Assembly: GCF_000739555.1 (NCBI RefSeq)
Contig: NZ_BBJN01000021.1
Location: 1-64,000 of the forward strand
Reading direction: 5' to 3'
Origin: Halolamina rubra
GTDB taxonomy: Archaea > Halobacteriota > Halobacteria > Halobacteriales > Haloferacaceae
Length of the DNA stretch: 64,000 nt
Part shown: positions 17,095-26,935 of the stretch, one piece after another
How the letters are laid out: each line of letters starts with the position of its first letter
Numbering within the stretch: the stretch's first letter is position 1
Translations under genes and position numbers: made by a program
Notes under the pieces: generated by a model
The model's database searches: none
What the model was told of the DNA's origin: nothing
The model's input: only the letters and a program-made list of their open reading frames with translations

Positions 17095-17595
17095 TCAGAA
17101 GCTCACTTCCCGGACGTGGGGGAGGTCGTGGATCGCCTTCAGCAGATCGCCCGAGGGCTCGCTGTCGAGGATGAGGTACAGCATCGGTTCGTCGGCGAAC
17201 TCGGGGTCGTCCGAGAGCACCTGCCGGATCGAGAGCCCCTCCTCTGCGACGATCTCGGTGACCCGGGCGACGATGCCCGCGGCGTCGGCGTCGGTGGGTT
17301 TCACCCGGACGACCGTGAAGTCGAGCACGGGCGCGAGATCCATCAGGCTCGGCACCGCGGAGATGTTGCGGAAGATGTCCCGGAGCTCGTCGTCCTCGAG
17401 CAGCGCGCCCGTGGTCGAGTCGACGACGCGGCGGTCGACGCCGATCTCGCGGGCGATCTGGGTGTTGGGGATCTCGATGCCGCCGGAGACGACCCGCCCC
17501 TCGTCGTTGATCGAGAAGCCGCGTTCGAGCAGCAGGCGCACCACCGCCTGCTGGGAGGGCGACCCCTCGAACTTCTCCATGATCTCGTCGAACAC
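17095..17595 (-). CDS. Winged-helix plus ACT-domain regulator
   Basis: A 166-residue protein with an N-terminal helix-turn-helix domain (PSQQAVVRLLLERGFSI...NTQIAREIGVDRRVVDSTTG, about 1-62) and a C-terminal ACT domain (LDFTVVRVKPTDADAAGIVA...EPMLYLILDSEPSG, about 88-166). ACT domains usually bind amino acids, so this is probably a transcriptional regulator responding to one; the ligand is not evident. It heads the two-gene unit with the YigZ-like protein. Confidence 0.8.
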   Translation of the reverse strand: MFDEIMEKFEGSPSQQAVVRLLLERGFSINDEGRVVSGGIEIPNTQIAREIGVDRRVVDSTTGALLEDDELRDIFRNISAVPSLMDLAPVLDFTVVRVKPTDADAAGIVARVTEIVAEEGLSIRQVLSDDPEFADEPMLYLILDSEPSGDLLKAIHDLPHVREVSF

Positions 17596-17693
17596 GTTTG
17601 GCGGGAGAAGGCGCGGTGGGGGGTTAAACCCACTCTTCCGGCGGTGGTCGCGGTGGACACGGCTTTTTTCACCGCCGGGGGCGACGCCCGACT

Positions 17694-18233
17694 ATGGCCG
17701 ACCTCCAGTCGTGTTACTTCTGTGGCGCACCCGACGACGTGGGCGAGTACGCCGTGGTCCCCCCGCGCCTCGGCGGCGGCGACCGCTCGGTCGCGCTCTG
17801 TCCGGACTGCAAGACGAAGCTGCTGCGCGTGATGGACCCGCTGATCGAGCGCGCGGAGGCGGGCGCCGACGCCGGCGCCGCCGACGAACTCGAAGCTAGT
17901 CCGGTCGACGACGCCGAATCGAACGACGACGCGGACGGGATCACGATGGACGCGTCGACGACCGACGCGGGGGCAGGCGGAGGCGGGGAGCCCGGCGCCA
18001 CGGACGACTCGCCGGCGACGGCCGCGGCGCCCGCCGACGACGACACGCCGCCGCAGTACGACCGCGCGATGCGGATGCTGTCGAACCGGCCGTTCCCGGT
18101 CGACCGCAGCGAGGTGGAGTCGATGCTGGCGAACGCGTACGACCTCGAGCGCGAGGAGATCGACGCGGTGCTGAGCCACGCCGTCGAGGAAGGGCGGCTG
18201 GTCGCGGAGAACGGCCAGCTCCGGGAGCCTTAG
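17694..18233 (+). CDS. Haloarchaeal zinc-finger protein with C-terminal helical domain
   Basis: A 179-residue protein. Cysteines CYFC (about 7-10) and CPDC (about 37-40) form a rubredoxin-like zinc knuckle. A poorly conserved acidic linker (about 62-120) follows, then a C-terminal domain [20 protein letters not shown]...[12 protein letters not shown] that looks like a small winged helix. A T-rich box (17663-17669) 31 nt before ATG 17694 supports a leaderless start. Function unknown; a nucleic-acid-binding role is inference. It overlaps the convergent hisB end by 4 bp. Confidence 0.7.
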   Translation: MADLQSCYFCGAPDDVGEYAVVPPRLGGGDRSVALCPDCKTKLLRVMDPLIERAEAGADAGAADELEASPVDDAESNDDADGITMDASTTDAGAGGGGEPGATDDSPATAAAPADDDTPPQYDRAMRMLSNRPFPVDRSEVESMLANAYDLEREEIDAVLSHAVEEGRLVAENGQLREP

Positions 18234-18816
18234 AGCGTCTCCTTCGTGCTCGGCGTGTCGCTCCGGCGCTCGTCGAGCCGCGTGGCGTCGTCGAGCGCGC
18301 GGGCGAGCCCCTTGAACAGCGCCTCGACCTCGTGGTGGGCGTTCTCGCCCTCGACCTCGCAGTGGAGCGTCAGGCCGGCGTGTTGGCCCAGCGAGCGCGC
18401 GAAGTGTCGCGCGAGCGGCTGGTGAACCCGCCGATCCGTTCCTGGGAGAACTCGCCGTCGAAGCGGAAGTACGGGCGGCCGGAGACGTCGACGACGACGC
18501 TCGCCTGCGCCTCGTCCATCGGGACGCGGCGGTCGGCGAACCGGCGGATCCCCGCGCGGTCGCCCAGCGCCTCGTCGAACGCCTGCCCGAGCACGATCCC
18601 CACGTCCTCGACGGTGTGGTGGTCGTCGATCTCGAGGTCGCCGTCGCAGGCCAGTTCGAGGTCGAACAGCCCGTGCCGGGCGAAGGAGTCGAGCATGTGG
18701 TCGAGGAAGCCGATCCCGGTGTCGACCTCGCTCTCCCCGTCGCCGTCGATCACCAGCCGGCAGTCGATCTCGGTCTCGGCGGTCTCGCGGGTGACGCTCG
18801 CGTGCCGATCGGTCAT
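18230..18816 (-). pseudogene. hisB: Imidazoleglycerol-phosphate dehydratase, with one-base frameshift
   Basis: HisB dehydrates imidazole glycerol phosphate in histidine synthesis. The first frame gives residues 1-131 with HxxE-type metal motifs ([24 protein letters not shown]) up to ERIGGFTSR. The downstream frame continues as [41 protein letters not shown] to the stop. Restoring one G beside 18415 (gcgag-cggct on the plus strand) rejoins the frames into 195 residues, the normal length. Everything else is intact, so I think a consensus error is more likely than inactivation. hisA lies 48 bp upstream on the same strand. Confidence 0.9.
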
Positions 18817-18864
18817 GGGCGGACACGCGGGCGCGGGGAGGAAAGCGGTTGTGCTTGGCCGAAC

Positions 18865-19593
18865 TCAGCGGTCCATCGCTTCGCGCAGCGAGAAGCGGCC
18901 CTCGTACAGCGCCGTGCCGACGACGACCGCCGCCGCGCCCGCCTCGCGCAACGCGGCCACGTCGTCCAGATCCGTCACGCCGCCGCTGGCGACGACCGGG
19001 ATCTCGACCGCGTCGACGACGCGCTCGACGGCCTCGCGGTCGATCCCCGAGAGCTGCCCCTCCACGTCGACGTTGGTGAACAGGATCGAGCCGGCGCCCA
19101 GCTCCTCGTAGCGCGCCGCGGCCTCGGCGGGGTCGAGCCCCGTCCCCTCGGTCCAGCCCGAGACGACGACCTCCCCCTCCTTCGCGTCGAGGCTGACCAT
19201 CACGCTGCCCGGGTGGGTCTCCGAGATCTCCTTGACGATCTCCGGGTTCTCGACCGCCGCGGTGCCGAGGATCACGCGGTCGACGCCGGCGTCGAGCAGG
19301 CCCGTCGCGTCCGCGACGGTCCGGATGCCGCCGCCGACCTGGACCGCCACGTCGTCGCCGGTGGCGTCGACGATGGCTTCGATCGCGGCGGCGTTCCCGC
19401 GCTCGCCCTCGAAGGCGCCGTCGAGGTCGACGAGGTGGAGCGTCTCGGCGCCCTCGTCCAGCCAGCGCTCCGCGGCGGCGACGGGGTCGCCGTAGCGCTT
19501 CCCGGAGCCGCGCTCGCCCGCCACCAGCTGGACCGCCTCGCCGTCCTGTACGTCGACCGCGGGGATGACCTCGAACGTCGGGAACTGGCTCAC
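18865..19593 (-). CDS. hisA: ProFAR isomerase
   Basis: A 242-residue (beta-alpha)8 barrel that converts ProFAR to PRFAR in histidine biosynthesis. Seen are [17 protein letters not shown] with the catalytic first-strand Asp, [46 protein letters not shown] and [12 protein letters not shown] with the second-half phosphate-binding loop. The start is GTG 19593 (residues MSQFPTFEV), because upstream sequence in frame loses any similarity and this gives the expected length. It is divergent from the PolD small-subunit gene, with 111 bp between start codons, and probably cotranscribed with hisB. Confidence 0.93.
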   Translation of the reverse strand: MSQFPTFEVIPAVDVQDGEAVQLVAGERGSGKRYGDPVAAAERWLDEGAETLHLVDLDGAFEGERGNAAAIEAIVDATGDDVAVQVGGGIRTVADATGLLDAGVDRVILGTAAVENPEIVKEISETHPGSVMVSLDAKEGEVVVSGWTEGTGLDPAEAAARYEELGAGSILFTNVDVEGQLSGIDREAVERVVDAVEIPVVASGGVTDLDDVAALREAGAAAVVVGTALYEGRFSLREAMDR

Positions 19594-19674
19594 GCGGGAG
19601 GCTGGGGGCGCCGCTCGCTTAGCCGTGCCGGACCCGGAACGGCGACGACCACCGAACCGGGGCGCGTCGTCACG

Positions 19675-19680
19675 CTTTTG
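19675..19680 (+). promoter_or_regulatory. TATA-like box of the PolD small-subunit gene
   Basis: The hexamer cttttg lies 30 nt before GTG 19705. This supports a leaderless transcript and the GTG start rather than an upstream start. Confidence 0.5.
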
Positions 19681-19704
19681 CCCGGCCCTCGCCGAGAGGG
19701 GGTC

Positions 19705-21414
19705 GTGCCACAGGAGTCCCATCGACGGCTCGTGCAGGAGCTCACGAGCCGGGGGTACAACGCCGAGCGCGAGGCGGTGACGCTGCTCGCCGACGCCGGC
19801 GACCCCGAACTCGCGGCCGCGGCGGCCGCCGACGCCGCCGGCGACGCGTTCGTCGTCACCGTCGAGCACGCCCGCGCCGCGCTCGAGGACGACCTGCTCG
19901 GCGGCGACCCCGGCGGCGAGGCGACTCCGGACGATCTCTCCCACCCCGAATCGACCGAGGGCGCCCCCGACCTCGCTGAGAAGGCGCCGACGGACGTGGG
20001 CGGCGAGAACGACCCCACCCCCGCCGACGAACTGCTCGACGGCAACGACGGGTCGTCGACGACCGATGACGACGACACCGGCGTTTCGACTGGAGCGAAA
20101 AATTCTGGAAATCGGTCGACAGAACCGGGTGATACAGTCGAAACAGAGGGGTCTGCGAACCCGTCACAATCGGCGTCGGCAGTCGCGGACGCGGTGGGGG
20201 GCCGCTCCCCGCCAGCCCCCGAGATCGCCAACGACGTGACGGGGCGCTCGACGGGTACCGGGCAGTACGAGGAGTTCGCGGGCACCTTTCAGGACCGCTA
20301 CGAGCGCCTCTCGGGGCTGCTCCGCGGCCGCGTGAACCACCGGCCCGCCGAGGCGATCCAGTCGATGCCCGGCGGGAGCGACGCCGAGATGATCGGCCTC
20401 GTCGACGACATCCGGTCGACGGCGTCGGGCCACTGGATCGTCGAACTGGAGGACACCACGGGGACGTTCCCCTGCCTGATCATGAAGGACCGGGCGTTCG
20501 CGCCGCTGGTCGACGACCTGCTGCTCGACGAGTGTCTCGCCGTCCAGGGGACGCTGGCCGACGACGGCGGGATCATGTTCGTCGACTCGCTCCACTTCCC
20601 CGACGTGCCCCGGACCCACAAACCGAACACGGCCGACCGCCACGTCCAGGCGGCACTGATCTCGGACGTACACGTCGGCAGCCAGGAGTTCGCGCAGGGC
20701 GCCTGGGACCGCTTCGCCGAGTGGCTCCACACGCCCGAGGCCGAGTCGGTGGAGTACCTCCTGATCGGCGGCGACATGGTCGAGGGCGTCGGCGTCTACC
20801 CGGATCAGGACGAGGAGCTCGACATCGTCGACATCTACGAGCAGTACGAGGCGTTCGCGGAGGAGCTCAAGAAGGTGCCCGGCGACATGGAGATCGTGAT
20901 GATCCCCGGGAACCACGACGCCGTCCGGCTCGCCGAGCCCCAGCCCGCCTTCACCGAGGAGCTCCGGGACATCATGAGCGCCCACGACGCCCGGTTCACC
21001 GGGAACCCGTCGACGGTCACCGTCGAGGGCGTCTCGGTGCTGATGTACCACGGCGTCTCGCTGGACGAGGTGATCGCCGAGCTCCCGGAGGAGAAAGCCA
21101 GCTACGACGAGCCCCACAAGGCGATGTACCAGCTGCTGAAGAAGCGCCACGTCGCCCCGCAGTACGGCGGTCACACGCGGGTCGCGCCCGAGGAGAAGGA
21201 CTACCTCGTGATCGACGAGGTGCCGGACGTGTTCCACACCGGCCACGTCCACAAGCTCGGCTGGGGGAAGTACCACAACGTGCTCGCGGTGAACTCGGGC
21301 TGCTGGCAGGAGCAGACCGACTTCCAGAAATCCGTCAACATCGACCCCGACTACGGCTACGCGCCGATCCTCGACCTGGACACGCTGGACATGACGGTCC
21401 GGAAGTTCGTGTAG
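19705..21414 (+). CDS. polB: DNA polymerase D small subunit DP1 (3'-5' exonuclease)
   Basis: A 569-residue proofreading subunit of PolD. The N-terminus (LVQELTSRGYNAEREAVTLL) matches haloarchaeal DP1. A disordered acidic/Ser-Thr linker spans about 75-185, an OB-fold about 225-305, and a Mre11-like calcineurin phosphoesterase domain follows with metal motifs LISDVHVGS (about 319), GGDMVEG, PGNHDAV (about 401), MYHGVS and HTGHVH (about 511). GTG 19705 is chosen from the N-terminal match and the box 30 nt upstream. The catalytic partner DP2 is 10 kb away on the same strand. Confidence 0.95.
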   Translation: MPQESHRRLVQELTSRGYNAEREAVTLLADAGDPELAAAAAADAAGDAFVVTVEHARAALEDDLLGGDPGGEATPDDLSHPESTEGAPDLAEKAPTDVGGENDPTPADELLDGNDGSSTTDDDDTGVSTGAKNSGNRSTEPGDTVETEGSANPSQSASAVADAVGGRSPPAPEIANDVTGRSTGTGQYEEFAGTFQDRYERLSGLLRGRVNHRPAEAIQSMPGGSDAEMIGLVDDIRSTASGHWIVELEDTTGTFPCLIMKDRAFAPLVDDLLLDECLAVQGTLADDGGIMFVDSLHFPDVPRTHKPNTADRHVQAALISDVHVGSQEFAQGAWDRFAEWLHTPEAESVEYLLIGGDMVEGVGVYPDQDEELDIVDIYEQYEAFAEELKKVPGDMEIVMIPGNHDAVRLAEPQPAFTEELRDIMSAHDARFTGNPSTVTVEGVSVLMYHGVSLDEVIAELPEEKASYDEPHKAMYQLLKKRHVAPQYGGHTRVAPEEKDYLVIDEVPDVFHTGHVHKLGWGKYHNVLAVNSGCWQEQTDFQKSVNIDPDYGYAPILDLDTLDMTVRKFV

Positions 21415-21462
21415 GCGCGGCCGTTCGTGCCACCTCCACACGGAGGAACTGAACCGCCCGAG

Positions 21463-21468
21463 TTTATG
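21463..21468 (+). promoter_or_regulatory. TATA-like box of upp
   Basis: The hexamer tttatg starts 30 nt before ATG 21493, identical in sequence and distance to the boxes at 3844 and 50446. It decides the start of upp in favour of 21493 over in-frame codons further upstream. Confidence 0.65.
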
Positions 21469-21492
21469 CCGTTCGCAGTTCCACAACCGATA

Positions 21493-22173
21493 ATGCCCAT
21501 CGAGGACCGCGACCAGGCGAAACTGGTCACGCACGCGCTGGCGAAAGATACCCTCTCCAAGATCCGGGACGTGGAGACCGAACAGGTCGGCTTCCGCAAG
21601 GGACTCGTCAAACTCGGCCGGATCTGCGGCTACGAGATCATCGACGGCGCGATGGAGACGGAGTACGTCCCCGTCCAGACCCCCCTGACCGAGACCACCG
21701 GCGAGCGCGTCAAGGGGCTCGACGACGTGGTGATCATCAACGTCCTGCGGGCCGCGACGCCGTTCGTCGAGGGGCTGCTGAAGGCGTTCCCCCGCGCGAA
21801 GCAGGGGGTCATCTCCGCCGGCCGCGACGAGGAGGCCGGGATGGACGACGACGGCACGTTCCCCATCAGCGTCGACTACGAGAAGCTCCCCCAGATCACC
21901 GAGGACGACACCGTGATCGTCGCCGACCCGATGCTCGCGACGGGGTCGACGATCTGTACCGTGCTCGAGAACGTGCTCGACGCCGCCGACGACGAGCCCG
22001 AGGACCTGTTCGTGCTCTCGGCGGTGTCGGCGCCGGAGGGGCTGATCCGGGTGAACGAGGCGTACCCCGAGGCCGACCTGCTGACGGTCGCCATCGACGA
22101 CGAGCTCAACGAGGAGGGGTTCATCGTCCCCGGCCTCGGCGACGCCGGCGACCGCTCGTTCCGGACGACGTAA
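21493..22173 (+). CDS. upp: Uracil phosphoribosyltransferase
   Basis: A 226-residue pyrimidine-salvage enzyme that makes UMP from uracil and PRPP. The family pattern is clear: [16 protein letters not shown] at the N-terminus, [36 protein letters not shown] (the PRPP-binding loop at about 135-150), and [23 protein letters not shown] for uracil recognition at the C-terminus. Length is normal. It is a monocistronic gene between polB and a small zinc protein. Confidence 0.95.
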   Translation: MPIEDRDQAKLVTHALAKDTLSKIRDVETEQVGFRKGLVKLGRICGYEIIDGAMETEYVPVQTPLTETTGERVKGLDDVVIINVLRAATPFVEGLLKAFPRAKQGVISAGRDEEAGMDDDGTFPISVDYEKLPQITEDDTVIVADPMLATGSTICTVLENVLDAADDEPEDLFVLSAVSAPEGLIRVNEAYPEADLLTVAIDDELNEEGFIVPGLGDAGDRSFRTT

Positions 22174-22236
22174 GCGAGGCAGCGAGCCCCCCACCGCCGA
22201 CCGAACACCTTTGAGCGCCCCCGGCGTTCGACCGCT

Positions 22237-22617
22237 ATGCCGACCGACTCCTGTGACCGCTGTCGCGACTCGGTCTCGACCGCTCTGCTCCGGGATATCG
22301 AACTCCGCGTCGACGGCGCCGAAGTCGACGCACAGGCCGTCTGCCCCGACTGTTTCGCGGACTGGATCGCACAGTACCAGGAGCGGCTGGCCGACGACGG
22401 GCCCGGCGCGGCCGACGAGCCGAGCGTCGGCGCCGGCCGCACCGATCCGCCGACGGAGTCGGTGTCGACCGCCCGCGACCGGGGTCGTGGCGACAACGAG
22501 ATCCGGGAGGTCGGCAGGCTGGCGGGGTCAGACGACGGTGATCCGGCCGCGGACGGCGACGACCCCGAGGACGACGGCGCCCGCAGCTACGCTGAACTGC
22601 CGCGCCAGCGGTCGTAG
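22237..22617 (+). CDS. Small zinc-knuckle protein
   Basis: A 126-residue protein whose N-terminal part carries CDRC (6-9) and CPDC (about 36-39), a treble-clef/zinc-ribbon-like arrangement. The remaining two thirds is acidic, low complexity and probably disordered, ending ARSYAELPRQRS. A T-rich box (22209-22214) about 28 nt upstream supports ATG 22237. The last 31 bp overlap the convergent gene at 22587. Function unknown; many haloarchaea carry several short proteins of this kind. Confidence 0.65.
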   Translation: MPTDSCDRCRDSVSTALLRDIELRVDGAEVDAQAVCPDCFADWIAQYQERLADDGPGAADEPSVGAGRTDPPTESVSTARDRGRGDNEIREVGRLAGSDDGDPAADGDDPEDDGARSYAELPRQRS

Positions 22618-23375
22618 GCGTACAGCCCGCCGCCGGCCAGCAGCAAGACGACGCCGAGCGACGCGACGCCGAGGCCGACGACGAACCCGCCGAACCCGGG
22701 CCCGAAGTCGTCGACGTGCCCGTGGACGTAGACGCTGTACAGCGTGTCGCCCTTCCGGATCGCGGTGGGGAGCTGGTCGACGTACGGGTCGTTCACTCGC
22801 GGGCGGTAGCCCAGATCGTCGCCGGTGGAGTTCTCGATGACGGCGTCGACGGTCCGCCGCTCGCCCGCCGAGAGGTTCTCGTAGCGGGGCGCCTGCTCGG
22901 CGATCGCGTTCGCGACTGCGCGGTCGGCGACGTTCTCGGCGCGGACGGTCGCCCCGTCGTCCGTGACCGTGACGCGGTAGTAGCCGTCCGGCTCGGTGGT
23001 CTCGTCGGTGTCGCGGACGAACTCGTACGCGGCGTCGATCTCGCGCAGGTCCGCGCGGGCGTCGGCGTCGTCGACGCTCGCGGAGCCCTCGCGCATCGCG
23101 GTCACCAGCGCGTCGAGCGTGGCGTTCGGCGCGCGGTACGCGTCGCTGTAGCGTGCGGTGATCCGGTAGTCCGCGAGCGCGACCGCGTGGCCGTGGCGGT
23201 CGACGAAGCGCTCGCGATCCGACTCGTTCGCCAGATCGATCGGCTCGGCGGCGTAGATCTGGGAGCTCTGTGCGGGCGGGGCCGTGGCCTCCGCTGCCCA
23301 GCCGAGGTAGTACGGCGCCGGGAGACAGAGTAGCCCGACCACGACGAGCAGGAGGGCGACGCGGCGGCGATCCAT
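22587..23375 (-). CDS. Membrane-anchored extracellular protein of unknown function
   Basis: A 262-residue protein with an N-terminal hydrophobic segment (about 6-30, signal anchor) and a C-terminal transmembrane helix (about 228-252) before YDRWRGSSA. The acidic domain between them (SDRERFVDRHGHAVALADYRI... and YYRVTVTDDGATVRAENVA) carries no motif I recognise. This two-helix layout suggests the middle domain faces outside. It overlaps the convergent zinc-knuckle gene by 31 bp at its 3' end. Confidence 0.65.
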   Translation of the reverse strand: MDRRRVALLLVVVGLLCLPAPYYLGWAAEATAPPAQSSQIYAAEPIDLANESDRERFVDRHGHAVALADYRITARYSDAYRAPNATLDALVTAMREGSASVDDADARADLREIDAAYEFVRDTDETTEPDGYYRVTVTDDGATVRAENVADRAVANAIAEQAPRYENLSAGERRTVDAVIENSTGDDLGYRPRVNDPYVDQLPTAIRKGDTLYSVYVHGHVDDFGPGFGGFVVGLGVASLGVVLLLAGGGLYAYDRWRGSSA

Positions 23376-23435
23376 CGCGCGAAACTGGGTGTGCTCGCTG
23401 TAAGTGCTTTCTGTGGCGGCTGCCGCGTTCGACGG

Positions 23436-23621
23436 TCAGTCGAGGCCCTCGCCGTCGGGCGACCAGTGACAGCAGGCGTCGTCGGTCGGCCCCCGCTCCT
23501 CGACGTAGGTGGTGAGACAGGCGTAGTTGCAGAACGCTTTCGGGTCGGCGTCGATCGCGCCCTCCGCGACGTACACGGGGTCGTGGTCCTCGACGGCCGA
23601 GTCGCAGTAGACGCAGTCCAC
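23436..23621 (-). CDS. Small TRASH-like zinc-binding protein (61 aa)
   Basis: A 61-residue protein with cysteines at CVYC (3-6), FCNYACLTTY (about 31-40) and DACCHW (about 48-53), a spacing like small TRASH or MYM-type metal-binding domains. It lacks further domains, so it may be a metal-sensing or metal-delivery micro-protein. It is separate from the S9 peptidase by about 130 bp downstream on the same strand. Family identity is inference. Confidence 0.6.
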   Translation of the reverse strand: MDCVYCDSAVEDHDPVYVAEGAIDADPKAFCNYACLTTYVEERGPTDDACCHWSPDGEGLD

Positions 23622-23661
23622 GTTCGGCGTTCGGCGTCGGCGCTCGTGAGCGTTACGACGA

Positions 23662-23684
23662 ACCCCCTCGCTTCAGTTCGAGAC
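23662..23684 (-). repeat. Degenerate ORB-like motif
   Basis: The segment beginning accccctcgcttcagttcg matches the reverse complement of an ORB (GAACTGAAGCGAGGGGGT) with two or three departures from the core. It lies in the gap between the 61-aa gene and the S9 peptidase, about 3.2 kb from orc1. Binding is unproved. Confidence 0.35.
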
Positions 23685-23753
23685 CGCGGTCCGGGAGTAC
23701 GTCTGACGACCACGTGAAAGGTTCCCTTGGATCCCTCCGGAGGCTCGGGAGCG

Positions 23754-25888
23754 CTACGCCTCGGTTTCGTCGGAATCCCCGTCCGCGTCGTCGCCGTTCT
23801 CGTCGTCCTCGCCCGCGGTGAGGCCGTCGTCGTCGTCGCGGTCGAGCGCGCGGGGGGCGTCGTGGTGGTCGCTGTAGCCGTCGAACCAGCGGGCGATGCG
23901 TTCGATGCGGTCGACGATGTGGCCGGGCTCGCCCGAGCGGGAGAGCTCGTGGCCCTCGCGCGGGTACAGCACGAACCGCGTGTCGGTGCCCTGCTTGCGG
24001 ACCATGCGGTACCAGAGCTCGGCCGTGCAGGCCGGGGTGCGGTAGTCGTCCTCGGAGTGGATCACCAGCGTCGGCGTCTCGACGTTGTGGGCGTGGCCCG
24101 TCGGCGACTGCTCCCAGAGGAACGCCGGCTCCTCCCAGGGGTCGGCGTCGAAGTCGCCCTCGACGAGCGCGTAGGCGCCGTCGGTCGAGCCGTAGAACCC
24201 CGTGAGGTCGTACACGCCGCGCTGGGACACCGCGGAGGTGAAGAAGTCTGTCTGCCCGACCGTCCAGGAGGTCATGAACCCGCCGAAGGAGCCGCCCGTG
24301 AGGTGCACGTCGTCGGCGTCGACGTAGTCGCGCTCGGTCAGCAGGTCGACGCCGGCCATCACGTCCGTCAGCGTCACGTCGCCCCAGTCGCGCTCGATCG
24401 CCTGCATGTACTCCTCGCCGTAGCCCGTCGAGCCGCGGGGGTTCGACCAGAACACGACGTAGCCGCGGGCGGCGAGCGTCTGGAACTCGTGCCACATCGT
24501 GCCCGCGGTGGTCCACATCGCGTGGGGGCCGCCGTGGACCTCGACCGCGAGGGGGTACTCCTCGTCGGGGTCGAACTCCGGCGGCGTGATCGTCCAGCCG
24601 TGGACCTCGCCCTGCTCGGAGTCGAAGTGGAGCTCCTCGGGCTCCTGCACCGACACGTCGTCAAGGTAGTCGGCGTTGAGTTCGGAGAGCCGCACGCAGT
24701 CGTCGCGGTCGACGCCGACGCCGCCGTCGAGGCCGGGATCGTCGGCGTGCTGGCGCTCACAGACGAACACGTCGCCGGGGTGATCCCACTCGCTCATCGC
24801 GAACGCGAACCGCGCCTCGCCGACGTGGCCCGTGCTGACGGCGCCGGGTCGAACCACGCGCCGCGGCGCCTCGCTCGCGTCGCCGGGGGCCGCCCAGACG
24901 CTGGTCTTCCCCTCGTCGGGCGTCGAGAAGTAGACGCGCTCGCCGTCGGGACCCCACTCCGGGGCGGACTCGTACCCCAGCCCGCGGTCGAGCTGCTCGG
25001 TGAGCCACGCCACCTCGCCGGAGTCGGCTTCGAGCACCTTCAGCTCTGTCGGCTGGATGCTCACCTGCTCCTCCTCGCTGTAGAGGAACGCGACCTCGCC
25101 GTCGCCGTTGGCGGCGATGCCCGCCCCCCAGCCGCTGGACTCGTGGAGCTTCTCGGCCGACTCGTCGTCGGTGTCGTAGGCGTAGATCGAGTAGCGGTGG
25201 GAGTCGTCGGGGTCCTCGCCCACGTCCTGGGCGGTGTAGTACAGCGTCGTCTCGTCGCCCCACTCCGGGGAGTTGTGGTCCACGTCGCCGTCGGTGACGC
25301 GTTCGACGTCGACCTCGTCGGCGTCGGCGATCCCCTCGCCACGTGGGCGACGTAGACGTGCGAGCGCGTGCCGTCGAAGTACTGCTGGGCGGAGCGGTAC
25401 ACCGTGCGGTCGATGACCCGCGGGTCGGGCGTCTCCCGCTCGTACTCCTCCTCGTCGGCGATGTCCACGTCGAGCCCCTCCTCGCGCTCGTCCTCGGTGG
25501 TGGACTGCGTGAACGCGATGCGGGTGCCGTCGGGCGACCAGGTGATGCCCTGCACCCCCGCGGGCACCTCGGTGACCTGTCGGGCCTCGCCGCCGCCGAC
25601 GGGGATGATCCAGAGCTGCGGGCGATCGTCGTCCTTGCCCCGGTTCGAGACGAAGGCGAGGCGGTCCCCCGAAGGCGACCAGCGCGGCTGGCTGTCTCCG
25701 CCCTCGCTGACGGTGAACTGGCGGGGCTCGTCGCTCCCGTCGCTGGGGACGAGGTGGATCGTCGACTCGTAGCTCTCGTCGTCGTCGGGCACCGTCCGGA
25801 CGAAGGCGACCTGCTCGCCGTCCGGGGAGAGCCGGACGTCGCCGGGTTTGGCGATCTCGTCGAAATCCGCGGCCTCGATGCGTGCCAT
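23754..25888 (-). pseudogene. S9 family prolyl oligopeptidase, with one-base frameshift
   Basis: A S9 serine peptidase of about 711 residues once rejoined. The N-terminal beta-propeller (MARIEAADFDEIAKPGDVRL... WSPSGDRLAFVSNRG, WSPDGTRIAFTQS) runs in one frame to about 25340. The rest of the propeller and the alpha/beta-hydrolase domain run in another, with the nucleophile loop GGSFGGFMTSW, TPTLVIHSEDDYRTP and the C-terminal YPREGHELSRSG histidine. One base is missing near 25337 (ctc-gccac), where restoring it gives VARGEGIADADEV-type continuity. All catalytic residues are intact. It is divergent from sec11. Confidence 0.88.
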
Positions 25889-26037
25889 GGCGTGACGGGC
25901 GGGCTTTCGGACCGAAAGGGTGTCGGTTGCGGCCGGTCCAACCGAGGGGTCGACGCCGCCGAAACGCGAGGCGCGGTCGTCGCCGGAACGGGGGCAGTCA
26001 GAAGGCCTATGGCGGCCCCCCGACAATCCGGAGCCAG

Positions 26038-26865
26038 ATGAGCGCTGGCGAGGGTCCGCCGCCGGAGCCGTCCGCCGAGGAGGACGAGCCGGACGGCCTG
26101 CTCCGACGGTTTCTGACCGCCGAGAGCGGTCCGCTGATGTTCGCCCGCGAGATGCTGACCAGCATGGCGACCGTCGCCGCCGTCGGCCTGCTGCTGTTCG
26201 CCGTCAGCGGCGTCTGGCCGCCGATGGTCGCCGTCGAGAGCGGGAGCATGGACCCCAACATGCAGAAGGGCGACCTGATCTTCGTCACCGAGCCCGGCCG
26301 GTTCGCGCCCGACGCCGCCCACGGGGACACCGGCGTCGTCACCCACCAGGTCGGCGAGGAGGTGGGGTACGAGAAGTTCAACGACTACGGGAGCGTGATC
26401 GTCTACGACAGCGCGGGCAACGTCGGCCCGCCGATCATCCACCGCGCCCGCTTCTGGGTCGCCGAGGGGGAGAACTGGTACGACGAGGCGAACAAGGCGT
26501 GGGTGCAGGGCGCCGACAACTGCGAGGAGATGGACAACTGTCCCGCCCCCCACGCGGGGTTCATCACGAAGGGTGACAACAACGCGTACTACGACCAGAC
26601 GAAAAACATCAGCCCGCCGGTGAAAGCCGAGTGGGTCGTCGGCACCGCCCGGATCCGCATCCCGTACCTCGGCTGGGTCCGCCTGGGCTTCTCCGGGGCG
26701 GCGACGGCCGGGCCGGGCGGCGTCGTCGACGGCGCCACCGCGGGCGCGACGACTGCCGGATCGGTGACCGCCGAAAATGCCACAATTTCCGGTCCAGACG
26801 AAACGGTGGAGTCAGGCGGGTTCGGCCCGTCTGAGTCGCCGACGGCGCTCGCCGTGCCGAGCTGA
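26038..26865 (+). CDS. sec11: Signal peptidase I, Sec11 type
   Basis: A 275-residue membrane peptidase that removes signal peptides from secreted proteins. A transmembrane segment (about 42-62) precedes the catalytic serine in AVESGSMDPNM (Ser70). The second catalytic position is His in PPIIHRARF, followed by FITKGDNNAYYDQ, the Sec11 GDNN box. It is therefore the archaeal/eukaryotic Ser-His type, not the bacterial Ser-Lys type. The C-terminal 50 residues are low complexity (GATAGATTAGSVTAEN). ATG 26038 is chosen because the upstream codons have no family similarity. It converges on orc1. Confidence 0.92.
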   Translation: MSAGEGPPPEPSAEEDEPDGLLRRFLTAESGPLMFAREMLTSMATVAAVGLLLFAVSGVWPPMVAVESGSMDPNMQKGDLIFVTEPGRFAPDAAHGDTGVVTHQVGEEVGYEKFNDYGSVIVYDSAGNVGPPIIHRARFWVAEGENWYDEANKAWVQGADNCEEMDNCPAPHAGFITKGDNNAYYDQTKNISPPVKAEWVVGTARIRIPYLGWVRLGFSGAATAGPGGVVDGATAGATTAGSVTAENATISGPDETVESGGFGPSESPTALAVPS

Positions 26866-26879
26866 TTCTGCTGAACCAA

Positions 26880-26902
26880 ACCCCCATTGTTTCAGGTGGA
26901 AC
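26880..26902 (-). repeat. ORB downstream of orc1
   Basis: The reverse complement of this segment starts GTTCCACCTGAAACAATGGG and continues GGT, a near-consensus ORB with the G-run. It lies between the convergent 3' ends of sec11 and orc1, outside the main intergenic origin. Confidence 0.75.
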
Positions 26903-26935
26903 GTCGGAGCGCGACGCGGCGGGAACGGCCGCGTT

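Noticed and set aside
20083-20100. ORB-like gtttcgactggag within polB
   Set aside because: It lies inside the coding linker of DP1 and lacks the C/G run, so I treat it as chance or at most a weak half-site.
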